Numbered from the stretch's first letter, positions 33,617 to 43,953 are shown. The stretch: 64,000 bases of DNA from Symsagittifera roscoffensis (GCF_963678635.1 NC_087062.1:36608052-36672051); one strand, 5' to 3'. A program made the numbers and translations. Notes: generated by a model not told the origin, from the sequence alone.

Positions 33617-34555
33617 ACAGTTACTGGCAATCATTGAATTCACCCTCATAAATCATCTTTATGACTGACTGAGTGGCTTCCATTAAACATAAATATATAA
33701 CTTTGCCTTTCTCTAATAAGAGAGTCTAATTGTATCTTAAATTCTGGGACAATCTTTTACGTATATTTGTGCCCCGCTTTAATTTAATTGCAAATATAAC
33801 CTATTTAGTTTAACATAAAAATTATAGCGTGCTGGTGCTATCACCACTTAACATAAAAAAAAACTTTCAAAGCATTTTTATTTTGAAAAATTTGAAAGCA
33901 GCAAACTTAATCTAATAACCACAGTAAACTTAATAAAGTGTCCAGTTAATTGTTTGATATATCTATATAACCACTTGCGACTTTCCACAATTATAGCCGC
34001 CAGGGAAGAATCATTCAGTGTAGTTATGTAACATAGTGCAGAACACCTATGTTAGTTACTCTCGCCAAATTACCTTAATTGGAGCGAATTAGACGCTTAA
34101 TAGATTAAATTGTAATCTCTTTTTATGCCAATTACGAAATGTTAAAATATAATTGTTCAAAGTCAACAATCATTAGATCAGTACAAAAAGAGAGCCAGTA
34201 ATACTCAGTAGCTCTAAACAATTGAACTTTCAAAACTCAATTTATTCAATCTAAGAAAGAAGGGCGTAGCCATCACTAAGCGCATCCCTGAGTTGAGGAT
34301 TCAAAAGCCCAGACCGCACATCCAACGTACATACGTCAAACTTCATCACTCTAGAATACAAAGCAACACTTAACGCTCAATCAATAATTGCCAGTAACAG
34401 TATATTACACTTTGTATGAATGAAAAATTGCTATTGAAATCTACTTCTGAATTTAATTATAGTACATCATGAAAGCAAACTTCCTGCTATGCTTGTGACT
34501 TGAAAAATTTTATTTCGAAAAATTTCTTTTAACAAAAATTTTAGGCGTTGATCTA
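33617..34555. other. No gene seen; possible 3' flank of the envelope-bearing element
   Basis: AT-rich DNA. If the element kept a 3' LTR it would lie here, but I see no second copy in the window to define one. Confidence 0.3.
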
Positions 34556-34559
34556 AAAC

Positions 34560-35470
34560 TGAAAAAAATTATTCCGTTCCAATCGGCTGTCAGATCAATT
34601 TTTGATCATTAACTAGTTTTTTTCAGGTTCGATTTCTTAAAATACCTTTTTTAGTGATCACAATAATAGAACTTTCTTTGAAAATTTAGTAGTTATACCG
34701 TTCCAATAGTATGTGATCTTTATGGGTAGCATTTTACCACGTAGTTTTTTTGTCAAGTTCAATAATTTTGGAAATTACCGTTTGACCATTAGCAAATTTT
34801 AGAGCTTAATAGCCAATTTAAAGTTTTTAGTTTTGCCGATACGTTTTGTTGTTGTTTATTCAAAAAACATGCTAGTGGAACAATTCCCATATTTTGGGAA
34901 CTGGTCGACTATCGTTTTTTCAAGAAAAAAATGAATTTTTTGCTTCTTTTTCTGTTAATTTCAAAAAGTTTTGATATTACCTTTTGACCACTGACTATTT
35001 TTATGAGCTTCTTAACTAACTTACTTCATTTTTGTTTTCTTAATACGAATTTTTTTTGTTTTAAAAAATGTCATTCATAAAGTTCCCATAGTATGGAAAC
35101 TATATGACTAGCATTTTTTTGAAAAAAATTTAGTTTCTTGACAATTTTTTTTGTCTTTCAACGTGTTTGGAGATAACATTTTGACCACTGACAAGTTTTT
35201 TGAGCTTCCTAACTAACTTAACTTCTTTGTGTTTTCTCAATACAAGACATTTGTTAATTTTTTTGCCTGTTTCGACAAGTTTGGAGATTAACGTATGACA
35301 GCTGACTAGTTTTATGAGCATTATAACTACTTTAATTTCTTTTTTTCTCATACAAATTGTTTTTTGTTTTAAAAAAATGCTAGTCATACAGTTCCCATAG
35401 TATGGAAACTGTATGACTAGCATTTTTTCATAGAGAAAATGTCTGGAGCTGTATGACTAGCATTTTTGTC
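34560..35470. repeat. Tandem, diverged ~240-310-bp units, each with an ATGCTAGTCATACAGTT hairpin
   Basis: Three or four units share TTTGACCA(C/T)TGACTAGTTT, ATGAGCTTCTTAACTAACTT, TTTTCT(T)AATAC and TTTTGTTTTAAAAAAATG, and each closes with an inverted repeat. The best hairpin is 35372-35428: the arm AAAAAATGCTAGTCATACAG is exactly complementary to the other side, with a loop of about 15-17 nt. Others lie at 35062-35119 and, more diverged, 34865-34920. Related arms occur at 19.16-19.37 kb. Confidence 0.8.
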
Positions 35471-36500
35471 TTTGACGGTCAACCCGGGATTATGAATGAA
35501 CAAGATGAGTCATACTTTTTTCTTTGTCAATATATGGCCAAAATGATTCTGTCACAGACCTAAGAAAACAGTTCAGCTTTCGGCTTTTTATCGATTTTCC
35601 TAAATTTTCTATAGCTCGTCGATTTCAGCGATTGTCACTCGTCGATTTCTGGCCAACTGGGGCCCCAGCTTATTAAGACTTTCTTTGATCCCTCGTAGTC
35701 AGTATTAGGACTGTTTTCATAGTTTTCCTTAACTGCTCCTAAATGTACAAAATGGTCTCGTTGAAGCTATTATTTCAATTGAGCAGCACAGCACGTTTTA
35801 AGGCAAAAATTATTGATCGGATATTACAACTACTGATATTCAGTGAAGCCAAAAGTATACTTTCTTGTATTCATATAATTTTTCCAATTTTTTGCCCATA
35901 GATAGTAACTTATGACCCACGTACGTCCAATTGATTTTTCCCTTCCCACTCAACTACAAACTCACTTGCTTCAGTGATAGCCGCAGGTCGATTATTGCAG
36001 TTTTCGATGTTCCTTGCCTAGGAAAAACCAACGTCATTCAACAACCTATTTTTTCAATTCACTCAGTCGGAAACAAAGCAATTTTCCGTTCAATCGGGCA
36101 TGATCAAAAAGAACTTTCTCTCTCCAATGGAAACAAAGCCAAGCAGACTTTCGAAAACAATTTTTTTTTGCGACCGGAAAATTTAAAATTTGTTGAATAA
36201 ACACAAAATATCCCTAATGCTAATTTGTAATGAAAGAGTCTTTTAAATGCTCGATGTTCCAATATACATTCTAATCGCGAAATAAGTTTTTGCTCTGAAA
36301 ACCGAAGGTCAGGGAAAAACTAGTTCAATTAATCTCAGACATAAAGGTTCAATTAATGTGGTTCATTGAATACCAACTTCAATGAAAACTGATTTGTTGA
36401 GAACAGTTGGGCCCTAAGGCTTTTCCACGGATATCAAAAAAGCTAAGTTTGACTTTTGCAAAAAAAATCGACATCGAACTCGCTTTTTTGTTTCATAATT
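35471..36500. other. No gene assigned
   Basis: A plus-strand frame at 35931-36200 (SRRSIIAVFDVPCLGKTNVI) is non-repetitive but has no recognisable family and no splice context I trust. The rest is AT-rich. Confidence 0.3.
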
Positions 36501-37140
36501 CTGTGCATCTATCTGTACATTATTTTATTGGCGTTTAACTTGACAGATGCTTAAGACGTCCGTTTTTTTAAGAAGTCCGCTTGTTATTTTATAATTTTGT
36601 ACAGCTATCTATACATTATTTAATTGGTCTTTCACTTGACACATGTTTAAGAAATCCGTTTGCTGACAAATAACGACACCGAACTCGTATTTTGTTTTAT
36701 AAATATGTACATCCCTCTGTACATTATTGGTTGGCGTTTCACTTGACACATATTCAAGAAGCCGTATGTTGTAACATGTTCAAGAAGTCCGTATGTTTAA
36801 GAAACCGACAGTTTGAAATCTGTTAGAGCGCGCATGCTTTCACTCTACATTTTTCCTACATTCGCAACGTGAAACTAAAAAACTTTTGGTTCGACAGTTT
36901 TTTAAATTAAATTTTAAGTTCTCAACCCTGTAAGTGGGGTTATAAACTGGCGTTCAAGTAGGGCTGCGAAAATCTTTTTGTTTTCGAAATATGGCGTTTT
37001 TTAATGATTTTTTTTTAATTTTAACAAAACTTGTATATAAAAAATTAGCCACATTTGAAAATCTCAACCCTATCTTGGGGTGCTGCCAGAGTACACTCAG
37101 GAGCTGCAAATCTGGCGTCTAAGTATGACTACTCAAATAG
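36500..37140 (+). repeat. Three TTTAAGAAGTCC-family units followed by two satellite monomers
   Basis: Units at about 36505-36600, 36600-36680 and 36715-36810 share (A/G)TACATTATT and TTGGCGTTTCACTTGACA, then TTTAAGAA(G/A)TCCG. Satellite monomers follow at about 36915-37030 (CTCAACCCTGTAAGTGGGG) and 37065-37150 (AGAGTACACTCAGGAG, GCAAATCTGGCGTCTAAGTA). The same order (TTTAAGAAGTCC units, then satellite) is seen at 9.6-10.1 kb and 17.0-17.4 kb. Confidence 0.75.
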
Positions 37141-37439
37141 TTTCGATAATTTTCTGATATTTCCAACATGTGTTTGGCCTTTTTATTGTTGTTTGGAGTT
37201 TTTTTGTTATTATGTTAAAATTAATTTTTGTAACGACACGTTACAAGAGTTTTCATTTTTTAAGCTTCATTCGAAAGTTTTAGTTTTTTAATGTATCCTT
37301 ATTGTATAAAATGATGAAAATGAAACCTTAATCAATTGACAAAAATGGATTTAAATTCGATTGCACTCCATTTATTCTCAGTACGGGTAGTCCTTAACGC
37401 CGTAAAATTGTTCGTTAAAATTTGAAACTCAACTCTGCA

Positions 37440-37830
37440 GTTCAAGAGTTGATGATGATATTGTCGACGTGTGATAATTACTTTTTAAACGGGAGAAAAT
37501 GAAACTCTCATTACAATGGCAACATGCGCAGGATTTTTCGATCGAGAGAGGGCGGTTTTTTGAAAAAAAAAAATGGAAAATTTTTTTGTACTTTTTCTCG
37601 TTTTTTTTCAACTTGCCAGTAACGCCAACATTGCTTGCGCAGGATTTTTTGAGAGGGCGGTCTTTTGAAAATAATTGAAAGTTTTTTTTTACTTCTCGTT
37701 TTTTTCGGCGAGTTAAACCCCTCCTCCTCAAATTTACTATATATTCGAGTCCCAACGAAATTTTTAATGTCGGTCGGCCAAAATATGGATGTAGGATGTA
37801 AATTACTAACAAAGGGGATCAATTTTTGGC
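37440..37830 (-). repeat. Diverged relative of the CAGGGGCGG MITE family, internally duplicated
   Basis: GCGCAGGATTTTT...GAGAGGGCGGT(T/C)TTTTGAAAA occurs twice (about 37527 and 37637), and GTCGGTCGGCCAAAATATGG at 37769 matches the interior of the MITE at 58465. No clean termini. Confidence 0.5.
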
Positions 37831-38150
37831 AGCCAAAACTGAGGAAGATGCGGCAGACTACAGGACCACCCTCGGCGTACTACTGAATGGCAAGCTTCTT
37901 GCATTCTCTTTTTTCACTAGAGTAACCATGTATCAATGGCTTGTTTATAACTGTACATGATTTACTATCTGTAAACTAATTAGATGGTTTTGCACCTATC
38001 AATTCAAATTATGTGTGTCAGTTTCTTTGTCAGGTTTAAGGTTGAAAAGTTAGGACAGATTCTGTTAATGGTCAAAATATGTGCATTTTTTTTTCAGAGT
38101 TGACGTTGAAAATGATGCGCTCTCACTAAAAACAATAAGGTTGAAGCGCA

Positions 38151-38942
38151 ATGCTTTTCTTCTCTTTTTTCAAGTCTCTGGTAGGGAAAACAGTTGTGGT
38201 GGAATTGAAGAATGACCTCAGCATATGTGGCACGCTACACTCCGTTGATCAGTTCCTCAACATCAAGTTATCAGGCATCTAAGTTTCTACCTTCTTGTTT
38301 ATCTAATTAATTTTTCGATTTAATTCGAATTTGATATTAGATGCTATATGGGCACCATCCTATGGTTTCTGCATCTATCGAGACCAGCTAGCATAATTAG
38401 GCTTTATTAAGTTTCTATGAAGGACTAAAGACGAAATATACCAAAAATTATGTGCGACTCAATGCCTTATGCGACGCATTTGGTACTTCTTGGAACATTT
38501 TAGCGCCATGTTAATCCGCCCCTGGGTAATTGTTTGGTGTTCGTGACTCTTTTTTTACCCCATTTGTAAAGTTTTACAAAACCAATTTTTGTCCACGCTG
38601 TCAAATTGCATTGAAATTTAGATTATAATTGTCCTTGTGCAGACTTATTTGGCGGTCTTATGCGAAAATTCGCCGTTTTTGATGTTAAATAAATAGATGT
38701 TTTAAACTGTTTTCAAAAAAGGTTGTGTATTCGTTTTTGGCTCTATGGGAGTAAAATTTAGAGCATATTTGTTGTCAGATATCACCGTCACTGACCCAGA
38801 CAGACATCCACACATGCTGAGTGTGAAGAACTGTTTCATCAGAGGCTCAGTGGTGAGGTACGTGCAGTTGCCTGCAGATGAAGTTGACACGCAGTTGTTG
38901 CAGGATGCGTGCAGGAAGGAAGCGGCACAGGCTGCAAAGTGA
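38151..38942 (+). CDS. LSM2: U6 snRNA-associated Sm-like protein LSm2, two exons, GC-AG intron
   Basis: Exon 1 (38151-38274) encodes the Sm1 fold (SFFKSLVGKTVVVELKNDLS, ICGTLHSVDQFLNIKLS). Exon 2 (38779-38942) continues DITVTDPDRHPHMLSVKNC, FIRGSVVRYVQLPADEVDTQ and ends QAAK-stop. Joined they give 95 residues, the normal LSm2 length, with the Sm2 motif FIRGSVVRY. LSm2 is in the LSm2-8 ring on U6 snRNA and the LSm1-7 ring in mRNA decay. The only in-frame junction that restores KLSDITV is CAG|GCATCT...TTGTCAG|ATATC, a GC-AG intron of 504 nt; without splicing exon 1 stops after three codons. A polypyrimidine acceptor TTTTTTTTTTCAG ends at 38097, 53 nt before the ATG, marking a 5'-UTR or spliced-leader junction. 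Confidence 0.95.
38514..38524. repeat. Right-end-like fragment of the CAGGGGCGG MITE inside the LSM2 intron
   Basis: ATCCGCCCCTG matches the right terminus of the MITEs at 57.46-58.57 kb. Another isolated end (GGATCCGCCCCTG) is at 53587-53599. No left end is found, so these are remnants or chance matches. Confidence 0.4.
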
Positions 38943-39105
38943 TATGCAAAAGGGCACCTTCCGAAACTGTCACCTGCCCTGTTTTTTTTTGCACGACAGT
39001 GGAATCATTCTGGTTATTTATGGTTATATTGTGCCCATCGGAGGTGATCTGGACATGAAAGATGTTCCCAATTTGGCGAGGGAACTCATTGTTTTTCTTT
39101 AATCA

Positions 39106-39111
39106 AATAAA
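39106..39111 (+). terminator. AATAAA polyadenylation signal of LSM2
   Basis: Lies 164 nt after the LSM2 stop codon in the sequence CAAATAAACTG, followed by a GT-rich stretch. Confidence 0.7.
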
Positions 39112-39677
39112 CTGTGATCGCTAATGTCGATTTTTGTTCTGTTTTTCAATTGATCTATTTGACATAATGTTTTGAGTATATTCTGAAAGATTGGTCGACA
39201 ATTAGTTACATGCAACAATTGGTTACAAGGCATTGGCGACCAGTGGCTGCTTACCCTGCTTCGGTTTCAGCATTAGAAATATCGTACGCGTGAATCAGTG
39301 TTAGCCGCTCAATCTGCTGATGCGAATTGTCGCCTGCTACGCCTAGATGTTCATCGAAAGAAAATACAAAACTATTATTTTTTTGCTTCAAATAGACATT
39401 GTTCAGCTTAAGTTTCTAAGTGTCAATGAACGAGGTGAAGACAATCCTTCAAGCCGTGTATTTACTCATTGAAAACTACTTGGTGACCCTTTTTTCTCAA
39501 ATAGGGATAGCCTTTTTTAAAACAGTGAAATATTTTTGAAATTGAAAAGGCTTTAAGGTATTCAAAATTATTAGGTGCTCTTCTTTGAAGCTCAAAGTTT
39601 GAAACTTATAATTATTTTTTGTTTTTGGGAGCTCATTGACACTTTTCCTACTGTCTAATAGCTGTTTCAAATTGTGT

Positions 39678-40010
39678 CTATGGTGACTTTTTCTCCAAAA
39701 CATAAATTTCCATAGGGAATCTGAGTAGATCATTCCTTGTCCAATATAAAATAGCAGCACAAAAATCTTCGTCTGATTCTAGAGGACGCAGTTTACCTCG
39801 ATCACATTTCCAAAACACTACAGCTTCGCGCAGATCTTCAACGCTTCTCGATTTTTTGAGGAACTTTTCCTCTTTGGTGTGTGTGTCGAACAGCATCTGT
39901 TGAAGTTTTTCGAACAAGTTGTCTTTGGTGTAATCTAATAAAGCTAGCCTGCCGCTTTCCTTGGATGCCAAAACGAATTCAAGGATAATGCAAGAGTTAA
40001 ATTTTTCCAT
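39678..40010 (-). CDS. Small hypothetical protein, possibly PB1/ubiquitin-like fold
   Basis: A complete 110-codon frame from ATG (40010) to TAG with a well-balanced, non-repetitive composition: KFNSCIILEFVLASKESGRL, then DYTKDNLFEKLQQMLFD, KKSRSVEDLREAVVFWKCDR, GKLRPLESDEDFCAAILYW and a final IYVLEKKSP. The alternating strand-helix-strand pattern and the acidic LESDEDF cluster resemble PB1-type ubiquitin-like domains, but this is only a fold guess. It is transcribed towards LSM2 (tail to tail, about 570 bp from the LSM2 AATAAA). I do not recognise a named family. Confidence 0.45.
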   Translation of the reverse strand: MEKFNSCIILEFVLASKESGRLALLDYTKDNLFEKLQQMLFDTHTKEEKFLKKSRSVEDLREAVVFWKCDRGKLRPLESDEDFCAAILYWTRNDLLRFPMEIYVLEKKSP

Positions 40011-41291
40011 AGCAAGCTATAAGACGTGTATCAGGAAGGCGAGGAAATGAATAAGCTCAAGACTGCAGCTTGTGAATGCTTCAAATGTAAATCGACGATG
40101 GTCTAATTTATCATGTTTTCGTTACACTTAATTTACAAACATATCATTTAAAACAAATCTATAGTTTGACCTTCAGACGGTTAGTTGGATAATAAATGAG
40201 CAAGTTGGTAGGCTAACCTTGGGTTTTTTGCTTTGACAATGTACTATGATTTCTCTAAAATTAGATATTGGTAATTCTGATGAATTTATACACTTGCGAG
40301 TTTAACTACTTTTCATGCAGGTAAAATGATGTAAGAAATCGCAAGGATATATTTTAGTGCTATAGAAAATTTATCAAATTACAGTGAATGACTGGTGTAG
40401 AACTAATGGTTTTGACTTGTCTGTCATAGGTGTATATTGTTCAAATCCCGGTCAAAAAATTTCCGTAAAGCACCTAATAAGTTTTATTTGGCTAACTAGT
40501 AGTTGCCTTAATTCCTGTGTTCTTTGAAATTTCATTTTGACAGTGATACACCCAAAGATAACGTTTTGAAAGTGATTTCTGTTGATTCTTTTTATGTTTA
40601 GTGGATTTTGACTAACTTTTTGTTCGCTCATTTTTTTGGGCTTTGTTGCCAACTTTTGAAGTTTGAGAAAGTAAAAAGAATCAAAGGCAATATTCTTTCT
40701 CAGGGTCATATTTTTGCTTCTCGAAAGTTTTCGGGTTAATGAGACTTTGCTAATATTTCGCCTTGAATTCTATTTCTGTAGACCTTCAAAAAGCGTTCCG
40801 TTAAATCATAAAAGTACTGAGCAATCATTTCCTATCATGATTGGTGATTGACATTTCATACCTGAAGCTTTTCTCCAAAGCTTGATATTTGGATTCGAAG
40901 AAAAACTGCCTAATCTACAAACCATTTTTTCATCTGGGCTGCAATGATGACAGTTTTAAGATATGAGTTGTGCTGTTTGCAAACGTCTTTTGGGCATTTT
41001 TCACGAGACATTCGACTGCAATATGCAAAAATTGCTCTGCTGATTTGAGTGCGAAAACTTTAAATGTAATGAAGTTTCTGTTTACGCCATATGGTTTTCA
41101 GTAGGCTGGTTCATAGTAACCAATTAGACATAACATTGGTAAATAAAAAAAACTCTTAGTGCAGTTTGCCATGCTATTTAATATAGAAACAAGAAGGTGT
41201 TGTGTTGTGCATTTAGCACATAAATTCTGACTACACTGATTGAAGAAAGAGTCAAAAGTTGAAAAAAGTTATTCAAAAATGCCCGTTTTTT
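40011..41291. other. No gene seen
   Basis: AT-rich. A Lys/Asn/Phe-rich minus frame (40452-40709) looks compositional rather than coding. The gypsy element begins at 41297. Confidence 0.4.
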
Positions 41292-41296
41292 TCTGG

Positions 41297-41329
41297 TGTG
41301 GTACAGCACATACTGCATGTGCAGTAATT
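41297..41329 (+). repeat. 5' LTR, left fragment
   Basis: TGTGGTACAGCACATACTGC and onwards to GCAGTAATT match the first 33 bp of the 3' LTR (50374-50406) with one mismatch (TGTGG versus TGTAG). It includes the inverted repeat TACTGCATGTGCAGTA. Confidence 0.92.
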
Positions 41330-41370
41330 GGTGCATATACAAAACATCCCAAAAATCATGTAATGGACTA

Positions 41371-41642
41371 AAAAAAACAGTCCAATACAAAACAGTCCGG
41401 TCTAAGGTCACCGGTGGGCACGCTGCGAGCGCGTCGCCGCTTCGCGGCGATAACCAGCTCTAAATTTCGTATTAAGTCCTACCTTTTGTTGGCAAGCTCG
41501 CAACACGTTGGCGCGACTGCGGCGGTCACTATTATGTTCATTATGCTTGTTGAACAAAGTACAATTCTCGGCCTGCCGGCTTGTTAAAACGATAATCAAT
41601 TGGGAATGTTGTTCGGACTGTTTTGTATCGGACTGTTTTTTT
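41371..41642. mobile_element. Foldback/MITE-like element with ~29-bp terminal inverted repeats
   Basis: Left arm AAAAACAGTCC-AATACAAAACAGTCCG (about 41373-41399) is the reverse complement, with one mismatch, of the right arm starting CGGACTGTTTTGTATCGGAC (41614-41642). The AACAGTCC / GGACTGTT unit is itself repeated within each arm and again at 41661-41695. The ~210-bp core is GC-rich against an AT-rich background and contains a perfect hairpin TCGCCGCTTCGCGGCGA (about 41437-41453). No coding potential. It sits inside the split 5' LTR. Confidence 0.7.
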
Positions 41643-41699
41643 GTTCGTTTTCATACTTTTCTGGACTGTTTTGAATTGGACTGTTTTGTATGGGAAATC

Positions 41700-43752
41700 C
41701 TTGTAGTTTTCGAGATACGACATTTTTTGTGATTTTTTACAAAAATTTTCAAAAAACGTGGATTATTTTTTTTCTTCAAAATTTAAAATCCTCTACCCTG
41801 TAGTTTGGTGCTGTCAGGTTACTCTCAGTGGTTGAGAATTTTGTGTACAAATATGACGGCTCAAATCTTTGTAGTTTTCGAGATATGAGGTTTTCTGTGA
41901 TTTTTTCAAAAAAAATCGAAAACTTGGACGAAATTTTTTTTCCTCAAATTTTGAAATTTCGAACCCTGTAGTTGGGGCTATCAGAGTAATCTCACGGGTT
42001 GCGAACCTTGCCTCCAATTATGAATGCTCTGATTCTTGTAGTTTTCGTGATACGACGTTTTTTGTGATTTTTTTTACAAAAATATTCAAAAAACGTGGAT
42101 TATTTTTTTTATTCAAAATTTAAAATCCTCTACCCTGTAGTTAGGTGCTGTCAGGTTACTCTCAGTGGTTGAGAATTTTGTGTACAAATATGACGGCTCA
42201 AATCTTTGTAGTTTTCGAGATAAGAGATTTTCTGTGATTTTTTCAAAAAAAAATCGAAAACTTGGACGAAATTTTTTTTCCTCAAATTTTGAAATTTCGA
42301 ACCCTGTAGTTGGGGCTATCAGAGTAATCTCACGGGTTGCGAACCTTGCCTCCAATTATGAATGCTCTGATTCTTGTAGTTTTCGTGATACGACGTTTTT
42401 TGTGATTTTTTTACAAAAATATTCAAAAAACGTGGATTATTTTTTTTATTCAAAATTTAAAATCCTCTACCCTGTAGTTAGGTGCTGTCAGGTTACTCTC
42501 AGTGGTTGAGAATTTTGTGTACAAATATGACGGCTCAAATCTTTGTAGTTTTCGAGATATGAGATTTTCTGTGATTTTTTCAAAAAAAATCGAAAACTTG
42601 GACGAAATTTTTTTTTCCTCAAATTTTGAAATTTCGAACCCTGTAGTTGGGGCTATCAGAGTAATCTCACGGGTTGCGAACCTTGCCTCCAATTATGAAT
42701 GCTCTGATTCTTGTAGTTTTCGTGATACGACGTTTTTTGTGATTTTTTTACAAAAATATTCAAAAAACGTGGATTATTTTTTTTATTCAAAATTTAAAAT
42801 CCTCTACCCTGTAGTTAGGTGCTGTCAGGTTACTCTCAGTGGTTGAGAATTTTGTGTACAAATATGACGGCTCAAATCTTTGTAGTTTTCGAGATATGAG
42901 ATTTTCTGTGATTTTTTCAAAAAAAAAATCGAAAACTTGGACGAAATTTTTTTTCCTCAAATTTTGAAATTTCGAACCCTGTAGTTGGGGCTATCAGAGT
43001 AATCTCACGGGTTGCGAACCTTGCCTCCAATTATGAATGCTCTGATTCTTGTAGTTTTCGTGATACGACGTTTTTTGTGATTTTTTTACAAAAATATTCA
43101 AAAAACGTGGATTATTTTTTTTATTCAAAATTTAAAATCCTCTACCCTGTAGTTAGGTGCTGTCAGGTTACTCTCAGTGGTTGAGAATTTTGTGTACAAA
43201 TATGACGGCTCAAATCTTTGTAGTTTTCGAGATATGAGATTTTCTGTGATTTTTTCAAAAAAAAAATCGAAAACTTGGACGAAATTTTTTTTCCTCAAAT
43301 TTTGAAATTTCGAACCCTGTAGTTGAGGCTATCAGAGTAATCTCACGGGTTGCGAACCTTGCCTCCAATTATGACTGCTCTGATTCTTGTAGTTTTCGAG
43401 ATACGGCTTTTTTTGTGATTTTTTTAAAAATTAAAAAAAAACTTGAAGTGATTTTTTTCTTCAGATTTTGAAATTCTCTACCCTGTAGTTCGGAGCTGTC
43501 AGGCTACTCTCAATGGTTGCGAATCTTGCTCCCAAATACGACGACTCGAATATTTGTTGTTCTCGAAGTTTGACGTTTTCGGGATTTGACAGAACATTAG
43601 AATTGAAAAAAGTTAATAAAATTTGGAATTACCAACCCTGTAATTGGGTGCTGTCAGAGCACACTAAAAGCCTCCAGATCTGCTTTCCAATATATGTGGT
43701 TTTTCACTATTTGTCAAAAACTCGAAGCACCGGAGGTGCGTTACACCTTAGT
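41700..43752 (+). repeat. Higher-order satellite array: five ~337-bp dimers of a ~168-bp monomer
   Basis: The word AAAACGTGGATTATTTTT recurs at about 41754, 42091, 42428, 42765 and 43102, giving a 337-338-bp period. Each period holds two diverged monomers: A (CTCTACCCTGTAGTTAGGTG, TTGTGTACAAATATGACGGC) and B (CGAACCCTGTAGTTGGGGC, GCGAACCTTGCCTCCAATTA). Both end in TTGTAGTTTTCG(A/T)GATA. Dimers are nearly identical to each other while A and B differ strongly: a higher-order repeat. After 43440 come two more diverged monomers, and the array ends GAAGCACCGGAGGTGCGTTA then CACCTTAGT at the right LTR fragment. Open frames within are shadows. Confidence 0.93.
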
Positions 43753-43953
43753 TGTTATGACATCAAGGTCATTCAGTGTTGATCACTGAGGCGATTCAGA
43801 TGAGAGGCAGATCTCCGTACGGCAGATACGGAATTCAGTCTGACCTAAAAGCTTTTAGAGAAAACCAAAAGAAACCGTTTCAGAGTCTAAATTAACATCT
43901 TGAAACAGTTATTGTTTTCACTCTAGTAATAAAGTATTCTATTCCTTACCACA
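43752..43953 (+). repeat. 5' LTR, right fragment
   Basis: Aligns with 50470-50671 of the 3' LTR (for example CGATTCAGATGAGAGGCAGA, TCCGTACGGCAGATACGGAA, ATTCCTTACCACA) at roughly 94-95% identity by eye. The divergence shows the insertion is not recent. Confidence 0.93.

Noticed and set aside
35372-35428. MicroRNA precursor
   Set aside because: Arms are shared by a dispersed repeat family and are AT-rich with poly-A/poly-T ends; better explained as a mobile inverted repeat.
41756-43440. CRISPR-like array
   Set aside because: Units are 337 bp of near-identical sequence with no spacers, in a eukaryotic genome.
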